From the NCBI GenBank assembly GCA_009760855.2, contig WPIO01000066.1:1696501-1760500 (forward strand): DNA of 64,000 bases, given 5' to 3'. Of this stretch, positions 24,805 through 36,300 are shown in pieces. A program made the translations under genes and the position numbers. The stretch's first letter is position 1, and the number at the start of each line of letters is the position of its first letter. A model generated the notes under the pieces. That model ran no database searches and was not told the DNA's origin. It was given only the letters and a program-made list of their open reading frames with translations. The stretch is from Cristatella mucedo. Its lineage: Eukaryota; Bryozoa; Phylactolaemata; Cristatellidae.

Positions 24805-24980
24805 GTCGCTACTATATTTGCATGCTGACCCTGTGCATGTCATGTCGTGTCTTAACCACGTTATGCTTATTGTCATTGACCATGCTGCGACTAACCATTC
24901 GATCTCACTTCTTTTGCAGCAAAGGCAAAGTGCCTAGAAAGAGATTGAGCTCTCTGAGGACGCTCTGAAAAAGAACAATT
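24805..24980 (+). mobile_element. LINE family A, 3' UTR and tail
   Basis: 'tttgcatgctgaccctgtgcatgtca', then the hairpin 'aaagtgcctagaaagagattgagctctctgaggacgct'. The tail run is decayed. Confidence 0.82.
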
Positions 24981-25129
24981 ATAATTACTATCATAATCAT
25001 TTCGCCATTCCAACGCTTGTTAATTGATTGCATGGTGTTTGCCCATTGCAATGCGCCGCGATTAGAGACTATGAGCTTGAAAGCTGAACCTGAATTAAGA
25101 ACTTTGAGCTCCGCCAAACTGTGAGCTGT

Positions 25130-25620
25130 GCCGCCTAATTAGAACTGAGCCGCTTATGAATTAAACGCGACAAGCCGAGGCTTATGAGCTTCGCGATGTA
25201 ATATTATGTACGGATGAGATTGCGGCATGACTTATGACCTAACTATTACTTTAGGCACGGTACGGACAGCAGTCGCTCTCTCTTGAAGCTCTCGATCTGC
25301 CCGGTCGGTGAGTCCTAGCGCTGAGTGCGAGCTGCTGTAAGCCAGGTTAGCGAGTCGGCTGGAAGTCACCTGTTGCATCAGCCGCAATATAAAAGCCGTC
25401 ACTGTGCTTTGCCTAATACGGTGCCGTTGCTTGCGCTGCGTGCAGAATACTGAGCGCTGCGTTGTTATTGTCAGCGTATTGCTAGCTACGGTCTTTGCGC
25501 ATTATATGCTTTGCGCCGTACCCCGGACAAGCGAGTTTTTCGCGGCAATAGCGCTGTCGTTTATCTGGGCTAATAACTAGTCATTTAACAAATTACTTCT
25601 GGCAGCGGTTCATGGCACAT
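25130..25620 (+). mobile_element. Possible LTR of an LTR-retrotransposon fossil
   Basis: A TATA-like 'caatataaaag' at about 25386 sits within GC-richer sequence. It is followed about 200 bp later by 'acttctggcagcggttcatggca', which resembles the primer-binding zone after a 5' LTR. Neither LTR boundary nor a partner LTR could be fixed and no gag-pol domain was seen. Weak call; broken and of unknown age. Confidence 0.22.
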
Positions 25621-26221
25621 AGCGCTTCGAAAAGGAGTGAACTTAAAATTGAGAAAAAGCTGCGCAAGTTTCGAAAACGTTGAAGTAAAAAAGAAACCTG
25701 CTGTCGTCCGTCGGTTAGACGAGAGTCAGTCGACCAAGTCATAAATAACGAAAGAAGAAATATAGATTCGCCATGAAGCGCTTACCGACGGGAATCTGAA
25801 CCGAATAAGACAGCGTTGAAAGTTCAGATGAAGAAGTTGCCCACGCGCTGATGTAATGGTTTTACCATGTGCTGCGGCAAAATGCTGATGTCGATGATCC
25901 ATTAATGACAGAAAAGGCACGGCAACAAGCTACGATGCTTTGTCGCACGTCATGTTTTCATACGAATAGCTGGTTGGAGCGTCTCATAAGTCGGCATAAT
26001 ATAAAGTTTCTGAAGATTGCCGATGAAAAACCTGCTGTAGATCATACCAGATCCGAAACTTGGATTAATAATACTAGTAATGCATTTGAATAGAGTCCTC
26101 GCGGAGCTAAAACTTTTTTCTATGCACTTTACAGATGCTATACAGAAAGCATAACCAAGTGATTGGTGGTAAAATCTTCAGGCTGCCAACGTCTCGGGTG
26201 GGGGAAAATTTCATTCTGAAA

Positions 26222-27115
26222 TTGTAGAGGCTAACACTCAAAATCAGCTTTGCCAGCATATCAACTATTGAATCTACATGAAATCTAGATGTCATGTCAC
26301 AAAGTGATCTTCCATTTGACGATAACATCAGATCCATAGTCAAGTCTGCCGACTTTCAGCAACATAACATTGCTAAAATTCGGACTTGCTTAGACCAGGA
26401 TACCGCATCTAAATTGGTCGGTGCATTTGTGACATTCCATCTTGACTTCTGTAACTCACTGCTTGCTGGCCTATAGGCAAGTGCACTCAGGTGCTTACAG
26501 CTGGGGGGGGGAATCTGCAGCTAGGCTTGTCTGTCGTGAGCGTGAAAGTTGCCACATCACACCACTTCTCGCCGACCTGCACTGGCTCCTAGTCAAGCAA
26601 CACGTCGACTTCTAGGTTTATAACTCACTTTTTGTTTCCTCCATTCTTTAGCTCTAGCCTATCTATCAATCTATCTACTCCTCTACCGGGCTAAGCATTG
26701 TGTACCACTCTTTTTACGGAATTAGTTTTTTTACCTATACCTCGCACAAACCTCAAATCCTATGAAGACCATGCCATCAGTTCGAATGCTTCCAAAGCAT
26801 GGAACTCACTCTCAACTTGCCTCACGATATCTCCTGACTTGACAAGATTAAAAAAAATATAAACGCATCTATTCATGAGAGAACTTAGTGGGTCCATACG
26901 ATTCGTCCTTCGTGTGCTTATGCTTGCTGACACTGTGCAGCTGCCACTAACCATATTTGCATGCTGACCGTGTACATGTCACCCTTAACGATTTTATGCT
27001 TGCCATCGATGTTATGCATTCAAGCTTCTTCCTTTCCAGCAAATGTATAGTGGCTAAAAAGAGTTCTCTGATGGTGCTATATCAAATGTACTATTAAAAT
27101 TATTATTTTTATTGA
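26222..27115 (+). mobile_element. LINE family A, 3' third
   Basis: Contains RNLGV-like remnants, VTFHLDFCNSLLAGL (about 26430-26475), a degraded ORF2 C-terminus (about 26755-26900), 3' UTR with 'tttgcatgctgaccgtgtacatgtcaccc', and a degraded hairpin and ATT tail ending at about 27115. Confidence 0.82.
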
Positions 27116-27756
27116 GCTAAGATGACAGCAGGGAATACAAGCCATGGCCTCAGCGATACAGGCACTCGATACCTTTGAAGCTATTCCTCCATTCAGTAGC
27201 GACATCAATGCTTTTAAGCTCAATGTTCGTGCAAATACAATCATAGTGCCACGTGTTTGTTACTCACAGCAAGTCATTATGTCACTTGATTTAGTTCGTT
27301 ACGAGACTGCAATGTGCATGTGTACGCATGCTCCCTCCGCGAGCATAGATATTTAAAGATGAAATTCTTCTTTTACTGAGCTTAATCCATTATCTTTTCT
27401 GACGCCTAAATAAAACACCTTCTTTTCCTGCATGATTTTTACATAGAGAAAACCTCATGGTCGGCAGCTTTTTATCACAATTTGCTTTCTTCTTGAATAA
27501 CTTTTTCCAAAGCCGAATGAGGTCCAGACATCAGAATGAAGACACGAAGCCCTTTATTCTTAGAATTTCACAAGTATCCTGCAAATCTAACCTCACTATG
27601 CAGTTTTGCCTTTTTTCTGACCGTTTTAGCATTTGCTAAATTCAAAAATTCTTACGAGCCTGTAAGACGAAAAGTGTATACAGCTAGGACAACATAAGAA
27701 CATATTAGCGGTTTGACTCCCCATGTATTAATAAGACAGTCTATTATATTTACAAG
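27116..27756. other. No gene recognised
   Basis: Two open frames (27144-27356 and 27457-27639, plus) have no recognisable motif. No local repeat copies. Confidence 0.35.
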
Positions 27757-28843
27757 ACAGTAAACCATTAACTGGCCAATGCTGCGAGGTCTGAATCCCC
27801 AGATATTAAGGGCTCAGATGAAAAGTTCTCACTCTTTTTTACTGAAAGAATTGTGCACATTTGTGCATTCATTAGGCTCCCTCCAAGTAAAGCAATTGTG
27901 GAATCACAACTTGTTACCCTCCTTAAAAGGTTTTTCGAGGTTTCTGCGTGCGATATGGCTACCTTAATAAGGTCTTGTAAAAAGACCTCGTCATCTTTGT
28001 GGTCTTCACTGGCTGACCAACTTAGCCCTGCCGTTACCGAGATTTGTTTAATGCTTCTCTGGAAAAAGGGTCGTACCCAAGTTCTTCAAATTGGCAATCA
28101 CTAAACCCATACTTGAAAAGCCTGGATTAGAGACAGAGGTCTTTGCAAACTATCGCCCAGTTTCCCTTCTGCCTTTCTTGTCAAAGATTCTTAAAAAAAC
28201 TGTCGCCCGCAGCTGCTTGCACATATTGAAAAGAATGAAATGTCATAACATTTCTATCGTGATTCAAGAAGAGGCACTCCACTGAAACTGCTCTCCTCCG
28301 TGTTAACAATGACATTCTATGTGGCAACGATGATGGAAATGTCAATGCCCTAGCTCTGCTAGATCTATTTGCTGCCTTCGACACCATTGATCACGATGTC
28401 CTACTTGAACGATTAAGAACAACGATTGGTCTGGTAGACAAGCACTGGCATGGTTTAAATCGTACTTGTCTGATCGTGTTCAATCCGTGTCGTGTGGGAG
28501 TCAGGTCTCACACACGAGACGGGTCGCCTGCAAAGTTCCTTAACAGTCTGTGCTCTGTCTCTTGCTGTTCTCCATTTATACTCGACCTCAGGGAAAAGTG
28601 ATTAAAGCACGTGAAATAGGATTGCACTTTTATGCTGTCGATACTCGCATGTATTTGCCATTCAAACCGTCGGAATCTACTGCAGCAAGTGATGAACTGC
28701 ATGCTTGCCTTGCCGAAATTCCAACCTGGATGTCGGAAAACTTTTTGAAAATAAATGGCGATATAAGCTAACTGCTGCTCATTGGACACCCTAAAATCTA
28801 GACTGTATTAAAAGGCTTTTCTCTTCTAATAGGTGATGCTGTT

Positions 28844-30214
28844 TTGCGACAATCACCTCGTGCTCGAATGTTAGGTGTCGTTTTCGACAGCTGCCTAAAC
28901 TTTAAAAGCTTAATTCAGAGGACTGCTTTTACAGCCTACCATCACGTCCGATCTCTATCTAAGATTAGGAGCTGTCTTCCAAGGTGGCTTGCAAAAAGCT
29001 TAATTAGCTCCTTAGTTCTGTCTCGACTTGAGCTGAACTCGTATATCGAAACCTCACACCTTGCTAGTAAGTTCCAGTCTGGCTTTAGAGCTAATCACTC
29101 CACAGAGTCAGCATTGCTTCGGGTAGACAACGACCTACTTAGGAATGCAGACATGGGTAGAGTGTCTCTTCTTGTTTTGCTCGATCTTTCGGCAGCTTTT
29201 GATACCATCGATCACAAAGTACTTCTAGAGTGCCTCTCATCTCGCCTGGGCATCACTGGCACTGCTCTGCAGTGGTTCAGGTCCTATCTCAGTGGGAGAC
29301 TCCAGAGTGTTGACGTGAATGGACAAAGATCATCTGAAGTACCTCTAAAATATGGAGTACCTCAGGGCTCTGTGCTAGGTCCGGTCCTTTTCACCGTTTA
29401 TACTCTCCCTCTTGCTGATGTGATTGCCAAGCACAATCTAGGCTTTCACTTCTATGCGGATGACACTCAGTTGTACCTTTGCTTTGATCCCTCCCAGCCT
29501 TCGAGCACCTCAAATTCTCTCAACTCACTTGCTGCATGCATTGATGACATCCGATCATGGATGGCAGCAAATTTTCTAAAACTAAACGATGATAAAACTA
29601 ACTTACTAGTTATGGGCAAACCTAGTGTGATTCAGAAACTGGAAAGGCTGACTTTCAAAATTGGCTCTGCCAGCATATCTCCAGTTGAATCAGCTCGAAA
29701 TCTAGGTGTCATATTCCAAAGCGACCTCTCGTTAGACGACCACATCAGCTCCACAGTCAAATCTGCCTATTTTCAGCTTCATAACATTGCTAAAATTAGG
29801 GCTTGTTTAGATAAGGATACCACGTCCAAGTTGGTCCATGCATTCGTGACATCTCGTCTCGACTTCTGCAACTCACTGCTTACTGGCCTACCAGCATGTG
29901 CGATCAGGCGATTGCAGCTGGTGCAAAACTTCGCAGCTAGGCTTGTCTGTCGTGAGCGTCGCAGTTGCCACATTACTCCACTTCTCGCCGACCTGCACTG
30001 GCTACCAGTGAAGCAACGGATTGACTTCAAGGTTTTGTCGCTCACTTTTAGGTCTCTTCATTCTATGGCTCCAGCCTATCTTTCAGATATACTACCCTAT
30101 CAGGCCAAGCATCGTACCACTCGCTTTTCGGAATCCAACAGTCTAGAAATACCTCGTACAAACCTTAAATCCTTTGGATACCGTCCATTTAGCTCGTATG
30201 CTCCCAAAGCCTGA
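28844..30214 (+). CDS. Chimeric LINE B/A open frame (456 codons)
   Basis: One uninterrupted frame. Codons 1 to about 62 are B (PRARMLGVVFDSC, LSKIRSCLPRW, SLVLSRL). From about 29031 it is A RT through to the C-terminus: [99 protein letters not shown] and NLKSFGYRPFSSYAPKA. The fusion arises from a 5'-truncated A insertion and is not a native protein. It lacks an endonuclease. Confidence 0.85.
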   Translation: MRQSPRARMLGVVFDSCLNFKSLIQRTAFTAYHHVRSLSKIRSCLPRWLAKSLISSLVLSRLELNSYIETSHLASKFQSGFRANHSTESALLRVDNDLLRNADMGRVSLLVLLDLSAAFDTIDHKVLLECLSSRLGITGTALQWFRSYLSGRLQSVDVNGQRSSEVPLKYGVPQGSVLGPVLFTVYTLPLADVIAKHNLGFHFYADDTQLYLCFDPSQPSSTSNSLNSLAACIDDIRSWMAANFLKLNDDKTNLLVMGKPSVIQKLERLTFKIGSASISPVESARNLGVIFQSDLSLDDHISSTVKSAYFQLHNIAKIRACLDKDTTSKLVHAFVTSRLDFCNSLLTGLPACAIRRLQLVQNFAARLVCRERRSCHITPLLADLHWLPVKQRIDFKVLSLTFRSLHSMAPAYLSDILPYQAKHRTTRFSESNSLEIPRTNLKSFGYRPFSSYAPKA

Positions 30215-30560
30215 AACTCCCTCCCGACCTGCATCAGAACATCCGCTGACCTGACCACATTTAAAAGAAACTTAAAACCCACCTATTTAGGACAGCATTT
30301 AGTGGGTCCCTGTGATTCGTCCTTCATGTGCTTATGCGTGCTGACACTGTTCATGCTGCCACTAACCACATTTGCATGCTGACCCAGTGCATGTAACCCC
30401 TAACCATGTTATTCATTTTGTTTGTTTTTCAAGCATGATTTTACTTACTATTCTATTGCGTATCACTTTGCAGCAAATGTAAAGCGCCTAGAAAGAGATT
30501 AAGTTCTTTGAGGGCGCTTTATCAAGTGCAATATTATTATTGTTATTATTATTATTATTG
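29031..30560 (+). mobile_element. LINE family A, 5'-truncated, well preserved
   Basis: Intact RT coding, 3' UTR, hairpin (AAAGCGCC..GGGCGCTTT at about 30479-30521) and (ATT)n tail. It is nearly identical to 48460-49975 over about 1.5 kb. Confidence 0.92.
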
Positions 30561-30624
30561 GTTATTGTAATTCCTTTTAGGCTTGGTTACCAAAAGAGGC
30601 AACTAGGCCGCTGCAGCTGGCTAT

Positions 30625-30770
30625 ATATAATTTCATTTATATAGCGCCCAAAGAGAACTAAATCTCTACTCAGGCGCTTCACATGTAACAGAGGGCTCGA
30701 GCCCACGACCTCAGCCAGACCTTAGTCGGGGCGAGCACCTTAACCGTTGGACCAATCCAGTTCGGCTATA
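30625..30770 (-). mobile_element. SINE1 inside LINE B
   Basis: Reversed tail (tatatagcgcccaaagagaactaaatctctactcaggcgcttcac), B box (gggctcgagcccacgacc) and A box (ccgttggaccaatccag). Flanking 'ggctata' on both sides is a likely target-site duplication. Confidence 0.9.
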
Positions 30771-31521
30771 ATTATGGCTGCAAGGTTAGTTTTCAAGTCC
30801 AAGAGGTTTGACCACGTCTCCTTTGGTAAAAGAGCTAGGATGGCTGCCGGCTGAGCAAAGGATACAAAGAAACGTTCTTATGCTGACCCACAAGGCGCGC
30901 CATGGCTTTACTCCGCCATACCTAGCTGAACTGCAGCACCAGTTCCAGCCACCTTGTGCCCTCAGGTCCTGTATGGACAACGAATTAGCTGTTTTATTCC
31001 TCCGATTAAAGACCGTTGGCGATAGAAGCTTCAGCTCTGCAGGTCCTAGACTGTGGAACCAGCTCGCCTCCACAATTCATAAGCAACGACAACTGCTCTC
31101 CTACTGCCGACTATGGCTTATCGTTTTCATTGGTCTTGAGCGACTACTTCCGTATTACTCACTACCTAAACTGCTCTCATGACTCTGCTTTGCTTCCTAA
31201 TGTCTCTTAGTTTCGTGAGACAAAGTGTGTTGGCTACCGAATGCGTACCGAAAGTCGCTAAGGCTGTGAGTGGGCTATACACAACTGTCCTTCGTAACGC
31301 TCACATAGTCTTCATGGCTTTGTGGAGTTACAGACGGAGATGCATTAAATATTGGACTTTTTTGGATAGCAGGATAGCACCCGGACAGACATTGCTTATT
31401 CCGTCACCCTTCTAAAGCAAAGAGCGCTTCTGCCTGCTTCAGGCCCTTCTTCCGCCTGCCACTTCCTTCTGTCAGTCGTCGCCGCACTCGCAGCCGCACT
31501 CATACAAATCGCAGTCTCAGC

Positions 31522-31998
31522 CGCTACAGCTACATTTACACCAGTTGTACAGCAGTTACACCAGTTGTACAGCAGTTACACCAGTTGTACAGCAGTTACA
31601 CCAGTTGTACCAGTTGTACAGCTACATTTACACCAGTTTTAGAGCAGTTACTCCAGTTGTACAGCAGTTACTCCAGTTGTACAGCTACATTTACACCAGT
31701 TGTACAGCAGTTACACCAGTTGTACAGCAGTTACACCAGTTGTACAGCAGTTACACCAGTTGTACAGCAGTTACACCAGTTTTAGAGCAGTTACTCTAGT
31801 TGTACAGCTACATTTACACCAGTTGTACAGCAGTTACACTAGTTGTACAGCAGTTACACCAGTTGTACAGCAGTTACACCAGTTGTACAGCAGTTACACC
31901 AGTTGTACAGCTACATTTACACCAGTTTTAGAGCAGTTACTCCAGTTGTACAGCAGTTACTCCAGTTGTACAGCAGTTACTCCAGTTTTCAAATACCT
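31522..31998 (+). repeat. 20-bp minisatellite, about 23 units
   Basis: Tandem 20-mer 'cagttacaccagttgtacag' with variants carrying 'ctacatttacaccag' and 'ttttagag'. Because 20 is not divisible by 3 and the core unit has no stop, the plus frames read a 20-residue repeat (YSSYTSCTAVTPVVQQLHQL). No start context, splice site or flanking coding suggests it is translated. Confidence 0.93.
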
Positions 31999-32189
31999 GA
32001 AGTAGCTCCCTATCAAGCAGCGTAATAATGGTTCTGTAGTCATGCGGTTCTGTCACTAACGCTTAGTTCCCTCTTCGTTCTCTAACACAAGCATATATAT
32101 CCGAACTGTTTCAATCTGGCATTGTACCAACAACTGGCCTGGCTCATGTTAGTTAGGTGTGCGTAGAAATACCCTACGTATTTGGATAA

Positions 32190-32345
32190 CCCTGCCTTTA
32201 GGTCGTACCGTCTCACAGCCTGGAGCTTACTCCCGAGTTACGTCACTACATCACCCGACTTGATTACAATAAGATAAAGCTATAACCCACCCGTCCAGGC
32301 TGGGTCCGTGGGAATTGTCATTTGCGTACGTTTGCGTGCTGATAC
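32190..32345 (+). mobile_element. LINE family A, short C-terminal/3' UTR fragment
   Basis: 'gtcgtaccgtctcacagcctggagcttactcccgagttacgtcactacatcacccgacttg' aligns to the A ORF2 C-terminus, followed by 'gggtccgtgggaattgtc...tttgcgtgctgata' from the 3' UTR. Old. Confidence 0.6.
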
Positions 32346-32729
32346 GGGGAATTTTATCACAAAGCACACACGCATCCTGATTATTTGGATCTTTCATGCG
32401 TGCACAACCCAAAGTAGCGGAAGTCGTGCACAAAATTAACGGAGTAGCAAAAATGAAAATATTTTACTGGGGGAAGGGCAAATCTGACCGGAAGACATGC
32501 GTCTTTACCTAGGACTATAATGACGCAAATGCATTGCAAATTAGGATTTTAGCTGTAAGCTATTACCAAGGATTGAGATGCTGAAGGCTTAATTTAGTTT
32601 TAATTTAATTTAGCTGATCAGCGAGATGACTAGATGCTGACCAGCGGGAGGTGGGATTGCTTACTGGTGGAGCACCCATTTGGAATAGTTAACCTGGAGC
32701 TAGCAAGTACATTGACCTTGACATGGAAT

Positions 32730-34805
32730 GTAATGTGCCTGTGTCTGTAACTCCACAACGCCACAAAGACTATGTGAGTGTTACGCAGGAGAGTTTTATA
32801 TAGCCTACTCATAGCCTAGGCGGCTTTCGGTACGCATTCGGTAGCCAAAAGACTTCGTCTCATGCAACAAAGAGAAAGTGGGAAGCATATGATAATAATA
32901 ATAATAATAATAATAATGCACTTGATAAATCGCCCTCAGAGAACTTAATCTCTTTCTAGGCGCTTTACATTTGCTGCAAAGGGAAATGCAATTGAATGGT
33001 AAGAAAAAAAATCATGCTTGAAAAACAAACAAAATGAATAATATGGTTAGGGGTGACATGCACAGGGTCAGCATGCAAATGTGGTTAGTGGCAGCATGCA
33101 CAGTGTCAGCACGCCTAAGCACATGAAGGACGAATCACAGGGACCCACTAAATGCTGTCCTAAATAGGTGGGTTTTTAAGTTTCTTTTAAATGTGGTCAG
33201 GTCAGGGGATGTTCTGATGCAGGTCGGGAGGGAGTTTCAGGCTTTGGGAGCATACGAGCTAAATGGACGGTCTCCAAAGGATTTAAGGTTTGTACGAGGT
33301 ATTTCTAGACTGCATAGCTGAATAAAAAGAACATTCAGTGAGGATTACGGGAGTAGCAGCTCAGGACGGCTGGAATATATTGCCATTGTCGGCAGCAAGA
33401 GATTATTCGGCGTTGCCTGAGAATTAAGGAAGTGAGCTCCACATTCTAGGATCTGCGCAAAAATAGCTTCTGTCATCAACGGTCTTTAAGTGGAGGAATG
33501 GAGCTAATTCGTTGTCCACACAGGACCCGAGGGCACAAGGAGGCTGAAACTAGTGTAGCAGTTTAGATAAAGGAGCCGTGGCGGATCTTTTGGGTCAGCG
33601 TAAGAACTTAACTCTATATTCTTGAATCAATTGGAAGCACTCCTAGTTCTTTTGGCTAGTAAAACTCGAGGTCAAATCTGTAGGATTTGAAAACCAGCCT
33701 TTCAGACAAGTTGATAGCCAGATGCAGTGGCTCCTTTAGGTAGCCCAACCAAAAGGAAAATACAATAATCTAGCCGAGATAGAGTTAAGGAGCTAGCTAA
33801 TTTTTTGAAAGCCACCGTGGAAGAGAGTTCCTAATCCTAGAGAGGGATCGGACGTAATGGTTAGCAGTGGAAACAATCTTCTGAATTAAGCTTTCAATAT
33901 TTAGGCAGCTGTCGAAGGCACCTAAATTCCGAGCACGTGGGGATGGTCGCAAAAAACCTTCACCTTTTGGAAGAGCAAAGCCATCCAATCCAGCCTGACG
34001 CTCAGGGTGTCTTCTGATCAGTAGTTCAGATTTATCGTTATTTAGGTTAAGGAAATTTGCCGACATCGAGGATCGAATGTCGATAAGGGAGTTTAGTTTT
34101 TCAATTGCCTCAGAAGATTCTTACGGCTTAAATCGCAAGTACAACAGATTGTCGTCAGCATAAAAGTGATATCCTATTCCATGGACCCGAATCCCTGTTC
34201 CCAGAGGTTAAGTATAGATAAAGAACAAGAAAGGCCCGAGGACGACCTCTGAAGAGACTTCACCTGTGACTGGTCTGGTGGATAAGACCTGACATCCAAA
34301 CGACACAGATTGAACACGATCGGAAAGTACAATTTAAACCGCGCCATTGCCACATCTGCCAGACCGAGAGTTGTTCTCAATCGTTAAGTATCGATATCGT
34401 GATCCAATGTATCGAAGGACATGACTGGCAGTGCTAAGACAGTGACATCTCCTTCATCGTCGTTGGATTGGGTTACACAATTGGTTACACGGAGGAGACC
34501 AGTTTCAGTGGAAAGCTGTGGCCTAAACCCCAATTGATGTTTTTTCTGACATTTCATTCTTTTCAGTGCACGCTACCAGACGCTTAGCGACAAGTGTTTT
34601 AAAAGACCTTTGACAAAGAGGAAAAGGGAAAACTGGCTGATAGTTTGCAAGAGTCTCTGTATCTAATACGGGCTTTTTAAATATCTGTCAAATAATGGCC
34701 GATTTGAAGGACTTTAAAAGGTACAACCCCTTTTTCCAGAGTGGCATTAAAAATCTCGTGTATTACTGGTTAAGTTGGTCTGCCAGTGAACACCACAGAA
34801 ACGAT
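32730..34805 (-). mobile_element. LINE family B, with nested LINE A
   Basis: The B 3' end (minus) starts at about 32730 (tgtctgtaactccac) and runs to 32890. It resumes at about 33314 and continues through FSSAG-like, thumb, SMSANFLNLNNDKSELL (about 34066), YADDNLLY-like and RT finger remnants to about 34805. Interrupted by LINE A at 32891-33313. Flanking 'gcata' at both junctions is a possible short duplication. Multiple frameshifts. Confidence 0.82.
32891..33313 (-). mobile_element. LINE family A 3' end inserted in LINE B
   Basis: Starts with reversed (ATT)n, hairpin and 3' UTR and ends in the ORF2 C-terminus near 'gtacgaggtatttctagactg'. Same orientation as its host element. Confidence 0.9.
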
Positions 34806-34990
34806 GGTTTAGAGTCTCCAAGCCAGACTGATGATCTTAAAATTGATTCGATGCTTGATGGAAAGCCAGTGAACCTCCAACTGAAATGGTATGGTTTGGA
34901 TGCAATGCCACTGATTGCAGACCAGACGAGGTGCTGAGTGTCGTGCAGTAACAACAACTGCCAAATGGACAGCTCGCAGCCCATTTACAT
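34806..34990 (-). mobile_element. LINE A-like fragment
   Basis: Minus peptide SAPRLVCNQWHC..LEVHWLSIKHRINFKIISL aligns to A SAARLVCRERRSC..LADLHWLPVKQRIDFKVLSL. More diverged than other A copies. Confidence 0.65.
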
Positions 34991-35024
34991 TCGTGCTCCA
35001 CATCTGGCAATCATAATCTGGCTG

Positions 35025-36045
35025 ATTTAATGTTATGTATCTCTGTCTGTAACTCCACAAAGTGATATGGACTATATGGCTGTTAGGCAGGAGAGTTTGG
35101 TATGTGCATTCACAGCCTGAGCGGCTTTCGGTACACATTCGGTAGAAAAAAGACTTCATCTCACCCAACCAAGAAAAGTGAGAAGTATAGCAGAGTCTGG
35201 AGAGCAGCTGAGGTAGTGAGTAGCCTCGAAGCAGCAACTCATGACACCTGAAAAGGATGAGCCTTAGTCGGCAGCAAGAGAGTAGCTGTCGTTGCAGAAT
35301 GCTTGTGGAAGCGAGTTCCACACTCTAGGACCTGCAGAGTTAAAGCTTCTGTCGCCAAGGGTCTTTAAGCGAAGGAATGAAATAGCTAATTTATTGTCCA
35401 TTTAGGACCTGAGGGTACGATGAGGTTGAAACTAGTGCAGCAGTTCAGATAGGTACAAACGAGCCAAGCCGTGGCAGGCTTTGTGGGTCAGCATAAGAAC
35501 TGTGCTCTATATCCGTTGCTCAACCGCCATCCATCCTAGCTCTTTTAGCAAAGGAGACACGTGCTCAAACCGCTGAGACTTGAAAAATAATCTTGGAGCC
35601 ATATTCAAAGCCAGGATGCTTTTTAAGTCTGGGTCTAACGATTGCCGATTTGAAGAACTTGGGTACGACCCCTTTTACCCAAGACGCATTACAAATCTTG
35701 GTTATGGCAGGGCTAAGTTGGTCTGCCAGTGAATACTGCAGAGATGATGTATAGGGTATTCAGGAGACGAGCTTTTTTTGCTAGACCTAATTATGGTAGC
35801 CACATCGCATGCAAAAACGTCGGGAAGCCTTTTAAGAAAGGTCACAAGTTGTAACTCCACAATTGCTTTACTCGAATGGGCTTTATGGAGGCACGAATGT
35901 GCATAATACTTTAAGTAAAGGATGAAAAAATTTTGGCTGCGCCATTAATATCTTGGGAGCCAGACTTCTCAGCATAAGCCAGTAAATAGTTTACTGTCTT
36001 ATAAATCAGTTAGAGTCCGACTCGTATTAATTCAGCTTTTTAGCA
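35025..36045 (-). mobile_element. LINE family B with internal deletion
   Basis: The B 3' end is at 35040 (tctctgtctgtaactccac). The C-terminal ORF2 reaches about 35620, then the match jumps to the RT N-terminal region (35630-36045: 'tctaacgattgccgatttgaag'). The central RT is deleted. Confidence 0.8.
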
Positions 36046-36300
36046 CACCGTCGTTTCACTTACAAATTTTTCACATAAGACTGATATTTTGAGACTTCAA
36101 TCCATAATTTAAGATATTTGATATTTTTCTTGTGAGACTGCCAGACTTACTGGCCAATTGTTGGCTATTGTATGCATACCAGAAACCGCTTAAGCTTGAA
36201 GAGAGCAATAGAAAACTGTTAATCAAAGTAACGCCCGCTTACAAGTCTGTCGCTACTGTCCTGCTTCCTGGCTCGACGAAAATGCGCTTCGCTCGCTTTC

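Larger units (their letters stand above)
27757..31350 (+). mobile_element. LINE family B copy carrying nested LINE A and SINE1
   Basis: B RT begins at about 27757 (KPGLETEVFANYRPVSLLPFLSK at about 28110-28180; FDTIDHDVLLERL at about 28378; PSPRARMLGVVFDSC-like at about 28850). It is cut at about 29030 by LINE A (to about 30560). B resumes at 30562 (GGTTATTGTAATTCC), is cut by SINE1 (about 30625-30770), resumes again, and ends at about 31350 with the B terminus GGAGTTACAGACGGAGATGCATTA. Several frameshifts are present. Confidence 0.82.

Noticed and set aside
25640-26093. Coding region of an LTR element after the LTR-like stretch
   Set aside because: No capsid, protease, RT or integrase motif could be seen in the short open frames.
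31522-31998. CRISPR-like array
   Set aside because: Units are contiguous 20-mers without unique spacers, in an animal genome.
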